The position numbers and the translations under genes are program-made. From DATDQA01 sp035292505 (GTDB taxonomy: Bacteria > Bacteroidota > Bacteroidia > Chitinophagales > Saprospiraceae), in contig DATDQA010000049.1 of NCBI GenBank assembly GCA_035292505.1, positions 1 through 13,746 on the forward strand: a DNA stretch of 13,746 nt, written 5' to 3'. The notes beneath the pieces are model-generated. The model worked only from the letters and a program-made list of their open reading frames with translations. It was not told where the DNA came from and searched no databases. Shown here in pieces: positions 6,315 through 13,746 of this stretch (positions are counted from its first letter, which is position 1; each line of letters begins with the position of its first letter).

Positions 6315-7727
6315 ATGTTATTCAACTCCCTTGGATTTGTAGTATTTCTGACTATCGTACTCCTGCTTTACTATTCACGACTGTCCTGGATGCACAAGAA
6401 GATCATGTTGCTCTTCGCGAGCTATGTATTCTATGCGATGTGGAATCCACCGTTAGTCATCCTCTTGTGGATTTCCACTGCCGTGGACTGGATCGCCGGT
6501 AATAAATTATCCAAAGAAGAGAATCCCGGGAAGCGTAAGATGTGGTTGATGCTCAGTTTAGTTACCAATCTGGGGTTTCTGGCCTTCTTCAAATACGGCG
6601 GCTTCCTGCTTGAGAACTTTACGCAACTCATGCAGGTATTTGGCGTAGACTTTCAGGCGGCCAAACCAGACATCATTTTACCCATGGGGATTTCCTTCTA
6701 TACATTCCAGACCATGTCGTACACCCTGGACATGTATTTCCGGAGAGGTGAGCGTGCGAGGACATTGCTTGATTTCTCCTTGTATGTCACCTTCTTTCCA
6801 CAATTGGTGGCCGGGCCGATTGTACGTTCAGGTGACCTTGTTTCTCAATTCTATGAACCCAAGAAAGCAACACAACGGCAATTCTTTTGGGGAATGTTTT
6901 TATTGACATTGGGACTCTTTGAAAAAGTAGTCCTGGCCGATGCATTGCTCTCTGAAACTTCAGACGCTGTCTTTAGCGCTACAGCATTGTTACACCCGCT
7001 GGATGCCTGGGCGGGCACCCTGGCCTTTTCAGGGCAGATCTTCTTTGATTTCGCAGGGTACTCCACCTGTGCCATTGGGATTGCCCTGATGATGGGCTTC
7101 TGGATCACCGACAATTTCAAATATCCCTATGGCGCCATCGGGTTTTCAGACTTCTGGCGCCGATGGCATATCACCCTTTCGACATGGCTGCGCGATTATC
7201 TCTACATCCCCCTCGGTGGTAACAGGAAAGGAGTTGCACGTACATATGTCAATCTCATGCTCACTATGCTACTGGGTGGTCTTTGGCATGGAGCTTCATG
7301 GACATTCGTGATCTGGGGAGCACTGCATGGATTTTATCTGATGGCGGAACGGTTCTTCCGTGAACGCGTGAGCATCAGGATCACACCACTGAAGGGCATC
7401 GTTCTTGCGTTCCTCACTTATTTCTGTGTCAATGTCACATGGGTTTTTTTCCGTGCTGCCGATTTCACTTCCGCCATGAAGATGCTCGCTTCCATGTTCT
7501 TCATCCAGTCAGGAGGTGAGAAAGTTCTGCAATACGTCAATCTGGGCATCGTCTATGTATTGATACCTATCCTGTTCCTTGTACACTATTTCATGCGCAA
7601 TACTTCCGTGAAAGAAGTGGCGGCTAAGATGCCTGCGTGGGTGCTTGGTGTTGTCTGGGCGCTGATGTTTATACTGATCGCAGTGGCGCAGGGGACGGGA
7701 GAGCAGTTTATTTATTTTCAGTTTTGA
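6315..7727 (+). CDS. MBOAT family O-acyltransferase (AlgI-like)
   Basis: A 470-residue polytopic membrane protein of the MBOAT family, closest in pattern to AlgI/DltB-type enzymes that transfer acyl groups, usually acetyl, to extracellular polysaccharides. Family landmarks are all seen: N-terminal FNSLGFVVFL, LPMGISFYTFQTMSY, FPQLVAGPIVR, FFDFAGYST, the conserved block FSDFWRRWHITLSTWLRDY with His285, and GGLWHGASWTF with His325, the residue taken as catalytic in this family. Ten or more hydrophobic segments run the whole length. Length is normal for AlgI-like proteins. It follows the SGNH-like gene by 39 bases. No polysaccharide polymerase gene is nearby, so there is no ground for calling this alginate acetylation; the acceptor is unknown. 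It converges on the large minus-strand gene with a gap of 205 bases holding no clear terminator. Confidence 0.93.
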   Translation: MLFNSLGFVVFLTIVLLLYYSRLSWMHKKIMLLFASYVFYAMWNPPLVILLWISTAVDWIAGNKLSKEENPGKRKMWLMLSLVTNLGFLAFFKYGGFLLENFTQLMQVFGVDFQAAKPDIILPMGISFYTFQTMSYTLDMYFRRGERARTLLDFSLYVTFFPQLVAGPIVRSGDLVSQFYEPKKATQRQFFWGMFLLTLGLFEKVVLADALLSETSDAVFSATALLHPLDAWAGTLAFSGQIFFDFAGYSTCAIGIALMMGFWITDNFKYPYGAIGFSDFWRRWHITLSTWLRDYLYIPLGGNRKGVARTYVNLMLTMLLGGLWHGASWTFVIWGALHGFYLMAERFFRERVSIRITPLKGIVLAFLTYFCVNVTWVFFRAADFTSAMKMLASMFFIQSGGEKVLQYVNLGIVYVLIPILFLVHYFMRNTSVKEVAAKMPAWVLGVVWALMFILIAVAQGTGEQFIYFQF

Positions 7728-7932
7728 CGGGCAGCGTGTGCTGATGACGAAAGGATTAAAGAAGTCATTATATTTCATGGATGAGACGCACTCATGTGTA
7801 ATTACGCTATACCGGTACCAGAACCACACTCTTTGATAATCGAATAATTCCCTTAAAATATTATTGCTTTTAACCTTCAGATTGCTCAAGATAAAGCGAT
7901 ACCAATAGTCATAGTAAAACCTGGTGTGTCTA

Positions 7933-10900
7933 TTACAGCTTCACAAACGCCAACACTTTCTGCCCTCCTTCACCGACAATCCGAATATAATACAACCCTG
8001 TACGAAGGTCTTCAGTATCAATGCGCAGGTCCTTGTTTCCTGAGAGATCACCGTCAGTGAAAGAACCGACAAGCGATCCTTCTGCAGAATAGATCTTCCC
8101 ACACCATGCAGATGGATCACCGCCGATATCGAGCAGAAGATAGTCGAAGACAGGATTTGGCCAGAGGGTGATGACAACTTTGCCGGGTTCTTCCTCAAGG
8201 CCTGTTGAAACTGTGACGGTGAGAGATCCCGCGGCCAGCATGCAATCATTGGCATCAAGTATCTCTAATTGATAGTCGCCAGGTACAAGATCGGTGAGAT
8301 CTTCCTCTGTAGAAAACAGACCACCATTCTTTGTCCAGACCGTCGTAAAGGGCGGTGTTCCTCCAGAGATTGAAATTTGTATTGCTCCACCTGTACCCTG
8401 AGTGGCCTGAATCACTGTATCCACTGTCACAACGATCGCAGCCGGTTGACCGATACTAAAAGGCAATGTAATCACACAGGTATCCGCATCGGTCACGGTG
8501 ATGCTATACGCTCCGGCAAGCAATGAATCTACACTCGTACCCATGTCGCCATTAGACCAGACAATTGCATATGGGCTTGTCCCACCTGTGACCACTACTG
8601 AGGCAACACCTGAATTTTCACCAAAACACAAGGCATCATCCACAGTGAGATTGATCTGCAATGCGCATGAGAAGGGATTCACCACAGCGGTATCCTGATG
8701 TGTACAGACATTGCTATCGGTGATCGTCAGAAAGTATGTCATCGGTGCCAGATCTATGATGGTACTTGTCGTATCTCCATTGGACCAGTCAAAGGCGTAT
8801 GGCATGACTCCACCTGAAGCCATACATGAGATACTTCCATCATTTGCGCCATCCATTGTCTCTCCCATAACACTGCATGCCGAGGCGAGCATCTCCGGTT
8901 GACCTATGATGACATCAGCAGTAGCGATACATCCTGACGAGTCAGTAACCATGACTGAATACATACCAGCAATAAGATTGCTGATGGACGCAGTCGTATC
9001 ACCATTCGACCAGAGGATATCGACAGGACCTGTAGCGCCGATGATATTGACTTGCGCAGTACCTGACGCTTCCCCAAAGCAAAGGACATGGGTTACTGAT
9101 GCTTCAAGTAATAACGTACAATTGACTCCTGTCACCGCCACGGTCTGCATCGCGGTACAGCCATTCTCGTCCGTCACTGTGACTGTATAGGTTCCAACTG
9201 CAAGCCCTGTGATCATCGCAGTCATTTCACCGGTACTCCAGAGAAATGTATAATCACCGGTACCTCCCGTAGGAGTTGATGTCGCCGTGCCATCCATTTC
9301 GCCTGGTGCCGATTCACCGGTTGCCGTTGCATTGGGCAAGAGTTGCGGTGGTTGTGTGATCTGCGCAAAAGAACTGGCCGTGCATCCATTCGCATCTGTG
9401 ACCGTAACAGAATAATTGCCGGCATTCAGGTTCGTCAATGTCTGGTTTGTAGATCCATTTGACCAGAGGAAGCTGTATGCTGGAACTCCACCACCTCCCT
9501 GCACTTGCAATGCTCCCGTTGCATCGCCAAAACAGGCCAGGCTCATCGTACCCGTTATCGTCCCGATAAGCACTGCCGGTTCTGTGATCGTATAATTTGC
9601 TACTGTCGTACATCCATTTTCGTCAGTGACAGTAACAGTATAATCACCAGCTTCGAGTCCGGTGATTGTTGGAGACGTTGCGCCATTAGACCATTCATAG
9701 AACACATCTCCGGTACCTCCACTCGCGTCGATCGAGATTTGTCCATCTCCCGCGCCTGCACAGGTGACATGCTGTAAAAGCAAGAGATCGAGTTGTATCT
9801 CCTGTGGTTCATCCAACACGATGGTTTCGGCAGCAGTGCATCCATTCTCATCTGTAATTGTCACAGAATATATGCCGGCCTCCAGATTCTGAATGGTACT
9901 GTTCGTACTCCCATTTGACCAATCATATGTAATGTCTCCGGTGCCACCCGTTCCCTCTACACTGATCAGCCCTGTTGACCCTCCGTTGCAATCCGGTTCC
10001 AGAATGACAGTCAATTCAATAAAGAGGTCTGCCGGCTCAGTAATGGTATATTCTTCAGAAATGAGACAACCATTTGCATCCGTGATCATGATGGAGTAGT
10101 CACCGGCAGCGAGGTTCGCAAATGTTGCAATATCCCCTTGTGCCCCACTGTATGGTGGGACACCGCCATCGAGCACTAAAATGATCATCCCATCATTTCC
10201 TCCATTGCACGACACGTGATCAATGGTTTCAGCGACGATTTCAAATAGTGGCGGCTCTGATACTTCTGCAGAGGCAGTGGCAGTGGCGCCGTCGCTATCC
10301 GTAACTGTCACGGTATATTCACCAGGCTCTAAACCTGCAATTGTTTGCCCACTCCCTCCATTTGACCATTGATAGGTATAAGCGGGCTCACCAAAATTTG
10401 CTTCTGCAGTCAAAGAGCCATCCATCCCTCCGAAGCAGCTTACATGGTTGACATCTGTGATTTCTACTTGCAGAGGTGTGATGAGATTCCCGGTAACTGA
10501 TGTTGTTACAATCAGGTCTCCATTGTCATTTCCATTGCCGTTGGCGACATTTCCTGCAGCGTAATACGTAATAAGGCCTGTACCAACTGGTGCTGTCCAG
10601 TTCACAGTCCATGAGACAGCGTTGCTCATACCAAACATCTGCGCAGGATTATGTTCATGATATGCACGTCCACCTTCAATCTCGATAGCAGATCCTTGTG
10701 AAGGATTGGACATCGTACCGGCATTCAGGTCGTCGGCATTCAGGATGACTGACTGGAATCCTGCAAAGTCGGCGATACCATTCGGATTCGAAACAGTCAC
10801 CGTAAGCGTATAGGTTTGATTGGCGATAATCGTCGCAGGTAAGCCATTGAGTAAGATGTTTCCATTCTGCATCCCCGTGCCGAGGCTGTGACAGTCGGTA

Positions 10901-11034
10901 CACAAATCGTCCCCGGGTGCTCCAGTATATCCGTTCGGAGGGTCATTAAAATAACCTAATGACAAAATCACGACACAAAACAGCGCTCCGATAATGATAC
11001 GTTGCCTTTTCTTCGATTGAACTCTATTGATCAT
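7933..11034 (-). CDS. Secreted protein: CxxCH choice-of-anchor-V-like domain, ten SprB repeats, T9SS sorting domain
   Basis: A 1033-residue predicted cell-surface or secreted protein. Domains in order: basic N-terminus and signal segment (about 1-28); GAPGDDLCTDCHS with the haem motif CxxCH at 45-49; a beta-rich domain to about 185 resembling choice-of-anchor V proteins; ten SprB-like repeats of 73-77 residues (190-945) with the core xxWSNGxTTxxIxxLxAGxYxVTVTDxNGC; and a T9SS type A C-terminal sorting domain (946-1033) with WPNPVFDYLLLDI and the end GLYYIRIVGEGGQ, VLAFVKL. I chose the ATG at 11034 because the signal peptide follows it directly. The frame stays open to 11160, but that stretch contains the probable promoter. 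By analogy with SprB, which is carried on the surface by gliding Flavobacterium, a surface or adhesion role is likely. Covalent haem attachment would also need the system for cytochrome c maturation, which is not visible here. Confidence 0.92.
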   Translation of the reverse strand: MINRVQSKKRQRIIIGALFCVVILSLGYFNDPPNGYTGAPGDDLCTDCHSLGTGMQNGNILLNGLPATIIANQTYTLTVTVSNPNGIADFAGFQSVILNADDLNAGTMSNPSQGSAIEIEGGRAYHEHNPAQMFGMSNAVSWTVNWTAPVGTGLITYYAAGNVANGNGNDNGDLIVTTSVTGNLITPLQVEITDVNHVSCFGGMDGSLTAEANFGEPAYTYQWSNGGSGQTIAGLEPGEYTVTVTDSDGATATASAEVSEPPLFEIVAETIDHVSCNGGNDGMIILVLDGGVPPYSGAQGDIATFANLAAGDYSIMITDANGCLISEEYTITEPADLFIELTVILEPDCNGGSTGLISVEGTGGTGDITYDWSNGSTNSTIQNLEAGIYSVTITDENGCTAAETIVLDEPQEIQLDLLLLQHVTCAGAGDGQISIDASGGTGDVFYEWSNGATSPTITGLEAGDYTVTVTDENGCTTVANYTITEPAVLIGTITGTMSLACFGDATGALQVQGGGGVPAYSFLWSNGSTNQTLTNLNAGNYSVTVTDANGCTASSFAQITQPPQLLPNATATGESAPGEMDGTATSTPTGGTGDYTFLWSTGEMTAMITGLAVGTYTVTVTDENGCTAMQTVAVTGVNCTLLLEASVTHVLCFGEASGTAQVNIIGATGPVDILWSNGDTTASISNLIAGMYSVMVTDSSGCIATADVIIGQPEMLASACSVMGETMDGANDGSISCMASGGVMPYAFDWSNGDTTSTIIDLAPMTYFLTITDSNVCTHQDTAVVNPFSCALQINLTVDDALCFGENSGVASVVVTGGTSPYAIVWSNGDMGTSVDSLLAGAYSITVTDADTCVITLPFSIGQPAAIVVTVDTVIQATQGTGGAIQISISGGTPPFTTVWTKNGGLFSTEEDLTDLVPGDYQLEILDANDCMLAAGSLTVTVSTGLEEEPGKVVITLWPNPVFDYLLLDIGGDPSAWCGKIYSAEGSLVGSFTDGDLSGNKDLRIDTEDLRTGLYYIRIVGEGGQKVLAFVKL
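8200..10467 (-). repeat. Ten tandem coding repeats (SprB type, about 225 bp each)
   Basis: The region encodes ten diverged copies of a roughly 75-residue unit. Residue spans are 190-265, 266-338, 339-414, 415-490, 491-566, 567-642, 643-717, 718-793, 794-868 and 869-945. Most copies share a Cys near position 10-11 (e.g. HVSCFGG, HVTCAGA), a central WSNG, AGxYxVTVTD, and a second Cys in NGC. Copies 6, 8 and 10 lack the first Cys at its usual place. Copy 1 lacks the second Cys (SDGAT), and copy 2 lacks WSNG. The copies have diverged, so this is an old array and not a recent expansion. Confidence 0.92.
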
Positions 11035-11129
11035 AGAAGGTGCTTCAATACATATTTTGGCGGTGTTATTCCGCGTAGAACACTGGCCGAACACTGGAGA
11101 AAAAGGTGAAATTTTGCCGGAGAGAAGAG

Positions 11130-11161
11130 CGAAAATATCATTTTTCTGAGAGCCGGCCAAA
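11130..11161 (-). promoter_or_regulatory. Candidate Bacteroidota promoter for the large secreted protein
   Basis: Read on the minus strand, TTTG (11161-11158) is followed after 20 bases by TATTTTCG (11137-11130), which matches the Bacteroidota -7 box TAnnTTTG at all but one position. Transcription would begin near 11123, leaving an untranslated leader of about 90 bases before the ATG at 11034. This supports the downstream start over the earlier in-frame codon. Confidence 0.5.
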
Positions 11162-11291
11162 CGATGGCCTTACTTGTCCGAAGCTGAGTCCTCATGCTGA
11201 CATCCTGTCCTCTATGTTTCCAGCTGGGCGAAAATCCGCCTGTTTTTCAAGGATTTATGCAAAAGAAATTGTCAGAAATTCCGCTCGCGGG

Positions 11292-11322
11292 TTTGTTTTT
11301 CTGGTAAAGAAGTCTACTTTTG
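11292..11322 (+). promoter_or_regulatory. Consensus Bacteroidota promoter for the rplM operon
   Basis: TTTG at 11292-11295 and TACTTTTG at 11315-11322 are separated by 19 bases, a full match to the known Bacteroidota sigma-ABfr consensus TTTG-N19-TAnnTTTG. Initiation would fall near 11329, about 60 bases before the rplM ATG. Strong ribosomal-protein promoters are expected to be close to consensus, so the fit is biologically sensible. Confidence 0.8.
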
Positions 11323-11332
11323 CGTCCGCTTT

Positions 11333-11365
11333 TTCGGAGGCCTTTAGCTCAAGACATTCTCCGGA
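11333..11365 (+). promoter_or_regulatory. Possible structured leader of the rplM mRNA
   Basis: Just after the predicted transcription start, CGGAG (11335-11339) can pair with CTCCG (11359-11363), extended outward by a U-G and a U-A pair. The short leader between promoter and rplM is a place where autoregulatory ribosomal-protein leader RNAs occur. A five-base stem is weak evidence, and I cannot match it to a named leader family. Confidence 0.3.
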
Positions 11366-11388
11366 TAGGGCTTAAAACTGACAAACAG

Positions 11389-11832
11389 ATGGATACAAGA
11401 AGCTATAAAACGATATCCGCCAAAAGGGAAACGGTGATTGGCAAATGGTATGTCATTGATGCCGAGGGACAGATTTTAGGTCGCTTATGTACACGGATTG
11501 CACATGTGCTCCGTGGTAAACATCGCCCGGATTTCACCCCGCATGTGGATTGTGGTGACTGTGTTATCGTCCTGAATGCGGATAAAGTCCGTGTAACCGG
11601 CAATAAAGAGAACGCCAAGGAATACACGCGATTTTCTTTGTATCCGGGCGGATTGAAAAAAACGGTCTTCAAGGATATGATGGCGACAACACCTGAGCGT
11701 ATCATCGAGACCGGTGTAAAAGGCATGCTTCCAAAGAATAAACTTGGTCGTGCCTTGTTCCGCAAACTCTACGTCTACACGGGAGGCGAACATCCACACC
11801 AGGCACAACAACCAGAAACACTGAAAGTCTAA
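11389..11832 (+). CDS. rplM: 50S ribosomal protein L13 (uL13)
   Basis: A 147-residue L13, an early-assembling protein of the large ribosomal subunit. Family blocks are seen: KWYVIDAEGQILGRLCTRIA (22-41), LRGKHRPDFTPHVDCGD (44-60), VRVTGNK (69-75), and MLPKNKLGRALFRKL near the C-terminus, ending with YTGGEHPHQAQQPE. I chose the ATG at 11389. The upstream in-frame start at 11320 lies within the -7 box of the promoter and adds residues absent from L13. It heads the translation gene cluster and is followed 8 bases later by rpsI, the usual bacterial order. Confidence 0.97.
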   Translation: MDTRSYKTISAKRETVIGKWYVIDAEGQILGRLCTRIAHVLRGKHRPDFTPHVDCGDCVIVLNADKVRVTGNKENAKEYTRFSLYPGGLKKTVFKDMMATTPERIIETGVKGMLPKNKLGRALFRKLYVYTGGEHPHQAQQPETLKV

Positions 11833-11840
11833 AATCAGAT

Positions 11841-12227
11841 ATGGATACAATCAATGCAATAGGTAGAAGAAAGGCATCTGTCGCCCGCGTCTACCTCTCA
11901 AATGGCTCTGGTAAGATTACCATCAATGGAAGACCCTTTGAAACCTATTTTCCGATGCAGATCATTCAAAACACAGTGATGGCACCAATTCGCCTTGTCG
12001 AGCAGGCAAAGGGCTATGACATCAATGTGAATGTGCAGGGCGGAGGGTTCAAAGGCCAGGCTGAGGCAGTACGCATGGGAATCTCGCGTGCACTGGTACG
12101 CATCAATGCGGACTTCAAGCCTCTTCTCAAGGTGGAGAAGCTGATGACAAGAGATGCCCGCGTGGTAGAGCGTAAGAAATTTGGTAAACCCAAAGCGAGA
12201 AAGAGTTTCCAGTTCAGCAAGCGCTAG
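11841..12227 (+). CDS. rpsI: 30S ribosomal protein S9 (uS9)
   Basis: A 128-residue S9, a small-subunit head protein whose C-terminal tail reaches the P-site tRNA. Seen: AIGRRKASVARVYL (6-19), GGGFKGQAEAVRMGISRAL, LLKVEKLMTRDARVVERKKFGKPKARKSFQFSKR with the invariant tail SKR. The tail is the tRNA-contacting part and is intact. The gap to rplM is 8 bases, so the two are cotranscribed. Length is normal. Confidence 0.97.
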   Translation: MDTINAIGRRKASVARVYLSNGSGKITINGRPFETYFPMQIIQNTVMAPIRLVEQAKGYDINVNVQGGGFKGQAEAVRMGISRALVRINADFKPLLKVEKLMTRDARVVERKKFGKPKARKSFQFSKR

Positions 12228-12271
12228 TTTATTTATTTCATTGATCAGAATCATCTTAATTCAATCACAAT

Positions 12272-12997
12272 ATGCAATTACCCGGATATCAGGAACTGCT
12301 GGATGCAGGTGCACATTTTGGTCACCTGAAACGCAAGTGGAATCCGAAGATGGCCCAATACATCTTCATGGAGCGTCGCGGCATTCATATCATCGATCTC
12401 AATAAAACATCAGATTGTCTCAATCGGGCGTGCCTTGCCGCACATCAGATGGCAAAGTCAGGTAAGAAAATTCTATTCGTTGCTACCAAGAAACAGGCAC
12501 GTGAGATTGTTGCACAGGCTGCCCAGTCTGTCGGCATGCCCTTTGTGACAGATCGTTGGCTGGGTGGAATGATGACAAACTTTTCTACCATTCGCCGTTC
12601 TGTGAAGAAGATGAATAATATCGAACAAATGCTTGCAGATGGCACCTTGAGCAGTGTGACGAAAAAAGAGCGCCTCACGTTGTCGCGTGAAAAACAAAAA
12701 CTGGAGAAGGTGTTAGGTGGTATTGCGAACATCAACAGACTGCCATCCGCCATGTTTGTCGTAGATATTCATCACGAACATATCGCATTGGCGGAAGCCC
12801 ACAAACTTGGCCTGCGCACCATCGGAGTCGTAGACACGAATTCAGATCCGACCACTGTGGATTTTCCGATTCCTGCGAATGACGATGCGTCGAAGTCGAT
12901 TGCAATCATTACTCAGTCGATCACTCAGGCGATTCGCGAAGGTCTCGAAGAGCGCCGGAAAGTTCGTGAAGAACGTCCGGCAGAAACTGAGGCGTAA
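12272..12997 (+). CDS. rpsB: 30S ribosomal protein S2 (uS2)
   Basis: A 241-residue S2, needed for joining of S1 and mRNA binding on the small subunit. Seen: LLDAGAHFGHLKRKWNPKM near the start, RRGIHIIDL, the block FVTDRWLGGMMTNFSTIRRS, LPSAMFVVDIHHEHIALAEA, and GVVDTNSDPTTVDFPIPANDDA. The C-terminal tail is short and charged (EERRKVREERPAETEA), as often in S2. There is no clear Shine-Dalgarno before the ATG. The order rpsI-rpsB-tsf is typical of Bacteroidota, where S2 and EF-Ts follow L13 and S9. Confidence 0.97.
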   Translation: MQLPGYQELLDAGAHFGHLKRKWNPKMAQYIFMERRGIHIIDLNKTSDCLNRACLAAHQMAKSGKKILFVATKKQAREIVAQAAQSVGMPFVTDRWLGGMMTNFSTIRRSVKKMNNIEQMLADGTLSSVTKKERLTLSREKQKLEKVLGGIANINRLPSAMFVVDIHHEHIALAEAHKLGLRTIGVVDTNSDPTTVDFPIPANDDASKSIAIITQSITQAIREGLEERRKVREERPAETEA

Positions 12998-13086
12998 GTG
13001 AATCAGAAAAAGAATCAGCAACCTTATTCACAGGTTACTGTTTTGGTGATGTATTTATGCTAATAACAAACAGAAAGGAACCATCC

Positions 13087-13746
13087 ATGATCAGTGCAAC
13101 AGATGTGAAGAAACTCCGCGATATGACAAACGCGGGTATGATGGACTGCAAACAAGCGCTCACCGAAGCCAATGGAGATATTGAGCTGGCGATCGAAATC
13201 CTGCGTAAGAAGGGCCAAAAGCTTTCGATCAAACGCGCAGACCGCGAAGCGAAAGATGGTGTGGTCATTGCGCTGGTGTCCGATGATCGCAAGCGTGGCA
13301 TCGTGATCAGACTCAGCAGTGAAACAGATTTCGTTGCCAAGAATGAAGATTTTATCAAACTGGCAAAAGACTTCGCACAGTTGGCATTGGACAACTTTCC
13401 TGCTGATCGCGAGACATTACTTGGCTTAAAGTACAATGGTATCACGGTTGGCGATAAAGTCGTGGAACAGGTGGGTGTGATTGGTGAAAAGATCGAGCTG
13501 TCCGACTACGAAAAACTCGAATCGGATCTTGTCGTTCCTTATATCCACATGGGATATCGGGCGGGCGTGATCGTAGGCTTGAATAAAAACGGAACCCAGG
13601 TGACTGAAGCGGGGAAGAACCTCGCCATGCAGATTGCTGCGATGAAGCCTATCGCTATCGACAAAGAGGATGTGGATCAGTCTATCATCGATAAGGAAAT
13701 CGAGATCGGAAAGGAACAGGCACGGCAGGAAGGTAAGCCTGAGCAA
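13087..13746 (+). CDS. tsf: Translation elongation factor EF-Ts (3' partial)
   Basis: The first 220 residues of EF-Ts, the nucleotide exchange factor that recharges EF-Tu with GTP. The frame is still open at the window end. The N-terminal UBA-like domain is seen (residues 4-44: VKKLRDMTNAGMMDCKQAL, then ANGDIELAIEILRKKGQ). The conserved EF-Tu contact block TDFVAKNEDF follows at 80-89, and PYIHMGYRAGVIVGL in the core domain. It follows rpsB by 89 bases; AGAAAGGAA about 6 bases before the ATG is one of the few good Shine-Dalgarno sequences in the window. The pairing of rpsB and tsf is near universal. Confidence 0.97.
   Translation, partial: MISATDVKKLRDMTNAGMMDCKQALTEANGDIELAIEILRKKGQKLSIKRADREAKDGVVIALVSDDRKRGIVIRLSSETDFVAKNEDFIKLAKDFAQLALDNFPADRETLLGLKYNGITVGDKVVEQVGVIGEKIELSDYEKLESDLVVPYIHMGYRAGVIVGLNKNGTQVTEAGKNLAMQIAAMKPIAIDKEDVDQSIIDKEIEIGKEQARQEGKPEQ

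Noticed and set aside
5229..7727. Alginate acetylation genes (algI/algX)
   Set aside because: The families are related, but no alginate synthesis genes are nearby and the phylum does not suggest alginate; the acceptor glycan is left open.
7728..7932. Bidirectional terminator expected between the convergent genes
   Set aside because: Only a 5-bp ATGAG/CTCAT stem at 7781-7795 is seen, without a T tract on either side; not enough to call.
8498..10099. Several open frames on the plus strand opposite the repeat gene
   Set aside because: They are short shadows that recur with the repeat period and encode no recognisable domain.
8200..10467. Regular repeats that could suggest a CRISPR array or satellite
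   Set aside because: The period is about 225 bp, the copies are diverged, and all lie in one open frame encoding SprB-like domains.
11035..11160. 42-residue N-terminal extension of the large minus-strand protein
   Set aside because: The extension lacks signal-peptide character and covers a likely promoter; the ATG at 11034 leads straight into a signal segment.
13035..13746. Minus-strand open frames opposite tsf
   Set aside because: The plus strand encodes unmistakable EF-Ts; the antisense frames are shadows.

Overview
The window looks like a chromosomal piece of a member of the Bacteroidota, possibly from the Saprospiria or a related lineage. Three things support this. A large protein combines SprB-type repeats with a type IX secretion (T9SS) C-terminal sorting domain. 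The ribosomal cluster has the order rplM-rpsI-rpsB-tsf and a promoter matching the Bacteroidota consensus TTTG-N19-TAnnTTTG. Most genes lack a strong Shine-Dalgarno sequence. Lineage below phylum is inference.

Region 1 (1-4968, plus strand) is the 3' part of a nitrous oxide reductase (nos) cluster of the clade II (atypical) kind. It holds the C-terminal CuA domain of nosZ (cut by the window edge), a small multi-pass membrane protein without a standard name, the copper chaperone lipoprotein nosL, a FAS1 (fasciclin) lipoprotein, the periplasmic beta-helix protein nosD, and the ABC transporter pair nosF/nosY. NosZ reduces N2O to N2. NosL supplies copper, and NosDFY is the ABC machine needed to build the CuZ centre. 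A terminator-like hairpin lies between nosZ and the accessory genes, and an imperfect inverted-repeat element lies between nosD and nosF.

Region 2 (4969-7932) holds a hairpin-rich intergenic stretch and then a two-gene unit: an SGNH-like membrane-anchored protein and an MBOAT (AlgI-like) O-acyltransferase. The pair probably acylates an unidentified exported glycan.

Region 3 (7933-11034, minus strand) is one 1033-residue predicted secreted protein. It has a signal anchor, a choice-of-anchor-V-like domain with a CxxCH haem-binding motif, ten SprB-like repeats of about 75 residues, and a T9SS sorting domain. It converges on the MBOAT gene and diverges from the ribosomal genes.

Region 4 (11035-13746, plus strand) starts with a divergent promoter region. 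The translation genes rplM, rpsI, rpsB and the 5' part of tsf follow.

The least-described elements are the nos-associated membrane protein and FAS1 lipoprotein, the hairpin after nosZ, the inverted-repeat element, and the cytochrome-motif/SprB/T9SS protein. I see no CRISPR array, transposase, tRNA or rRNA gene.
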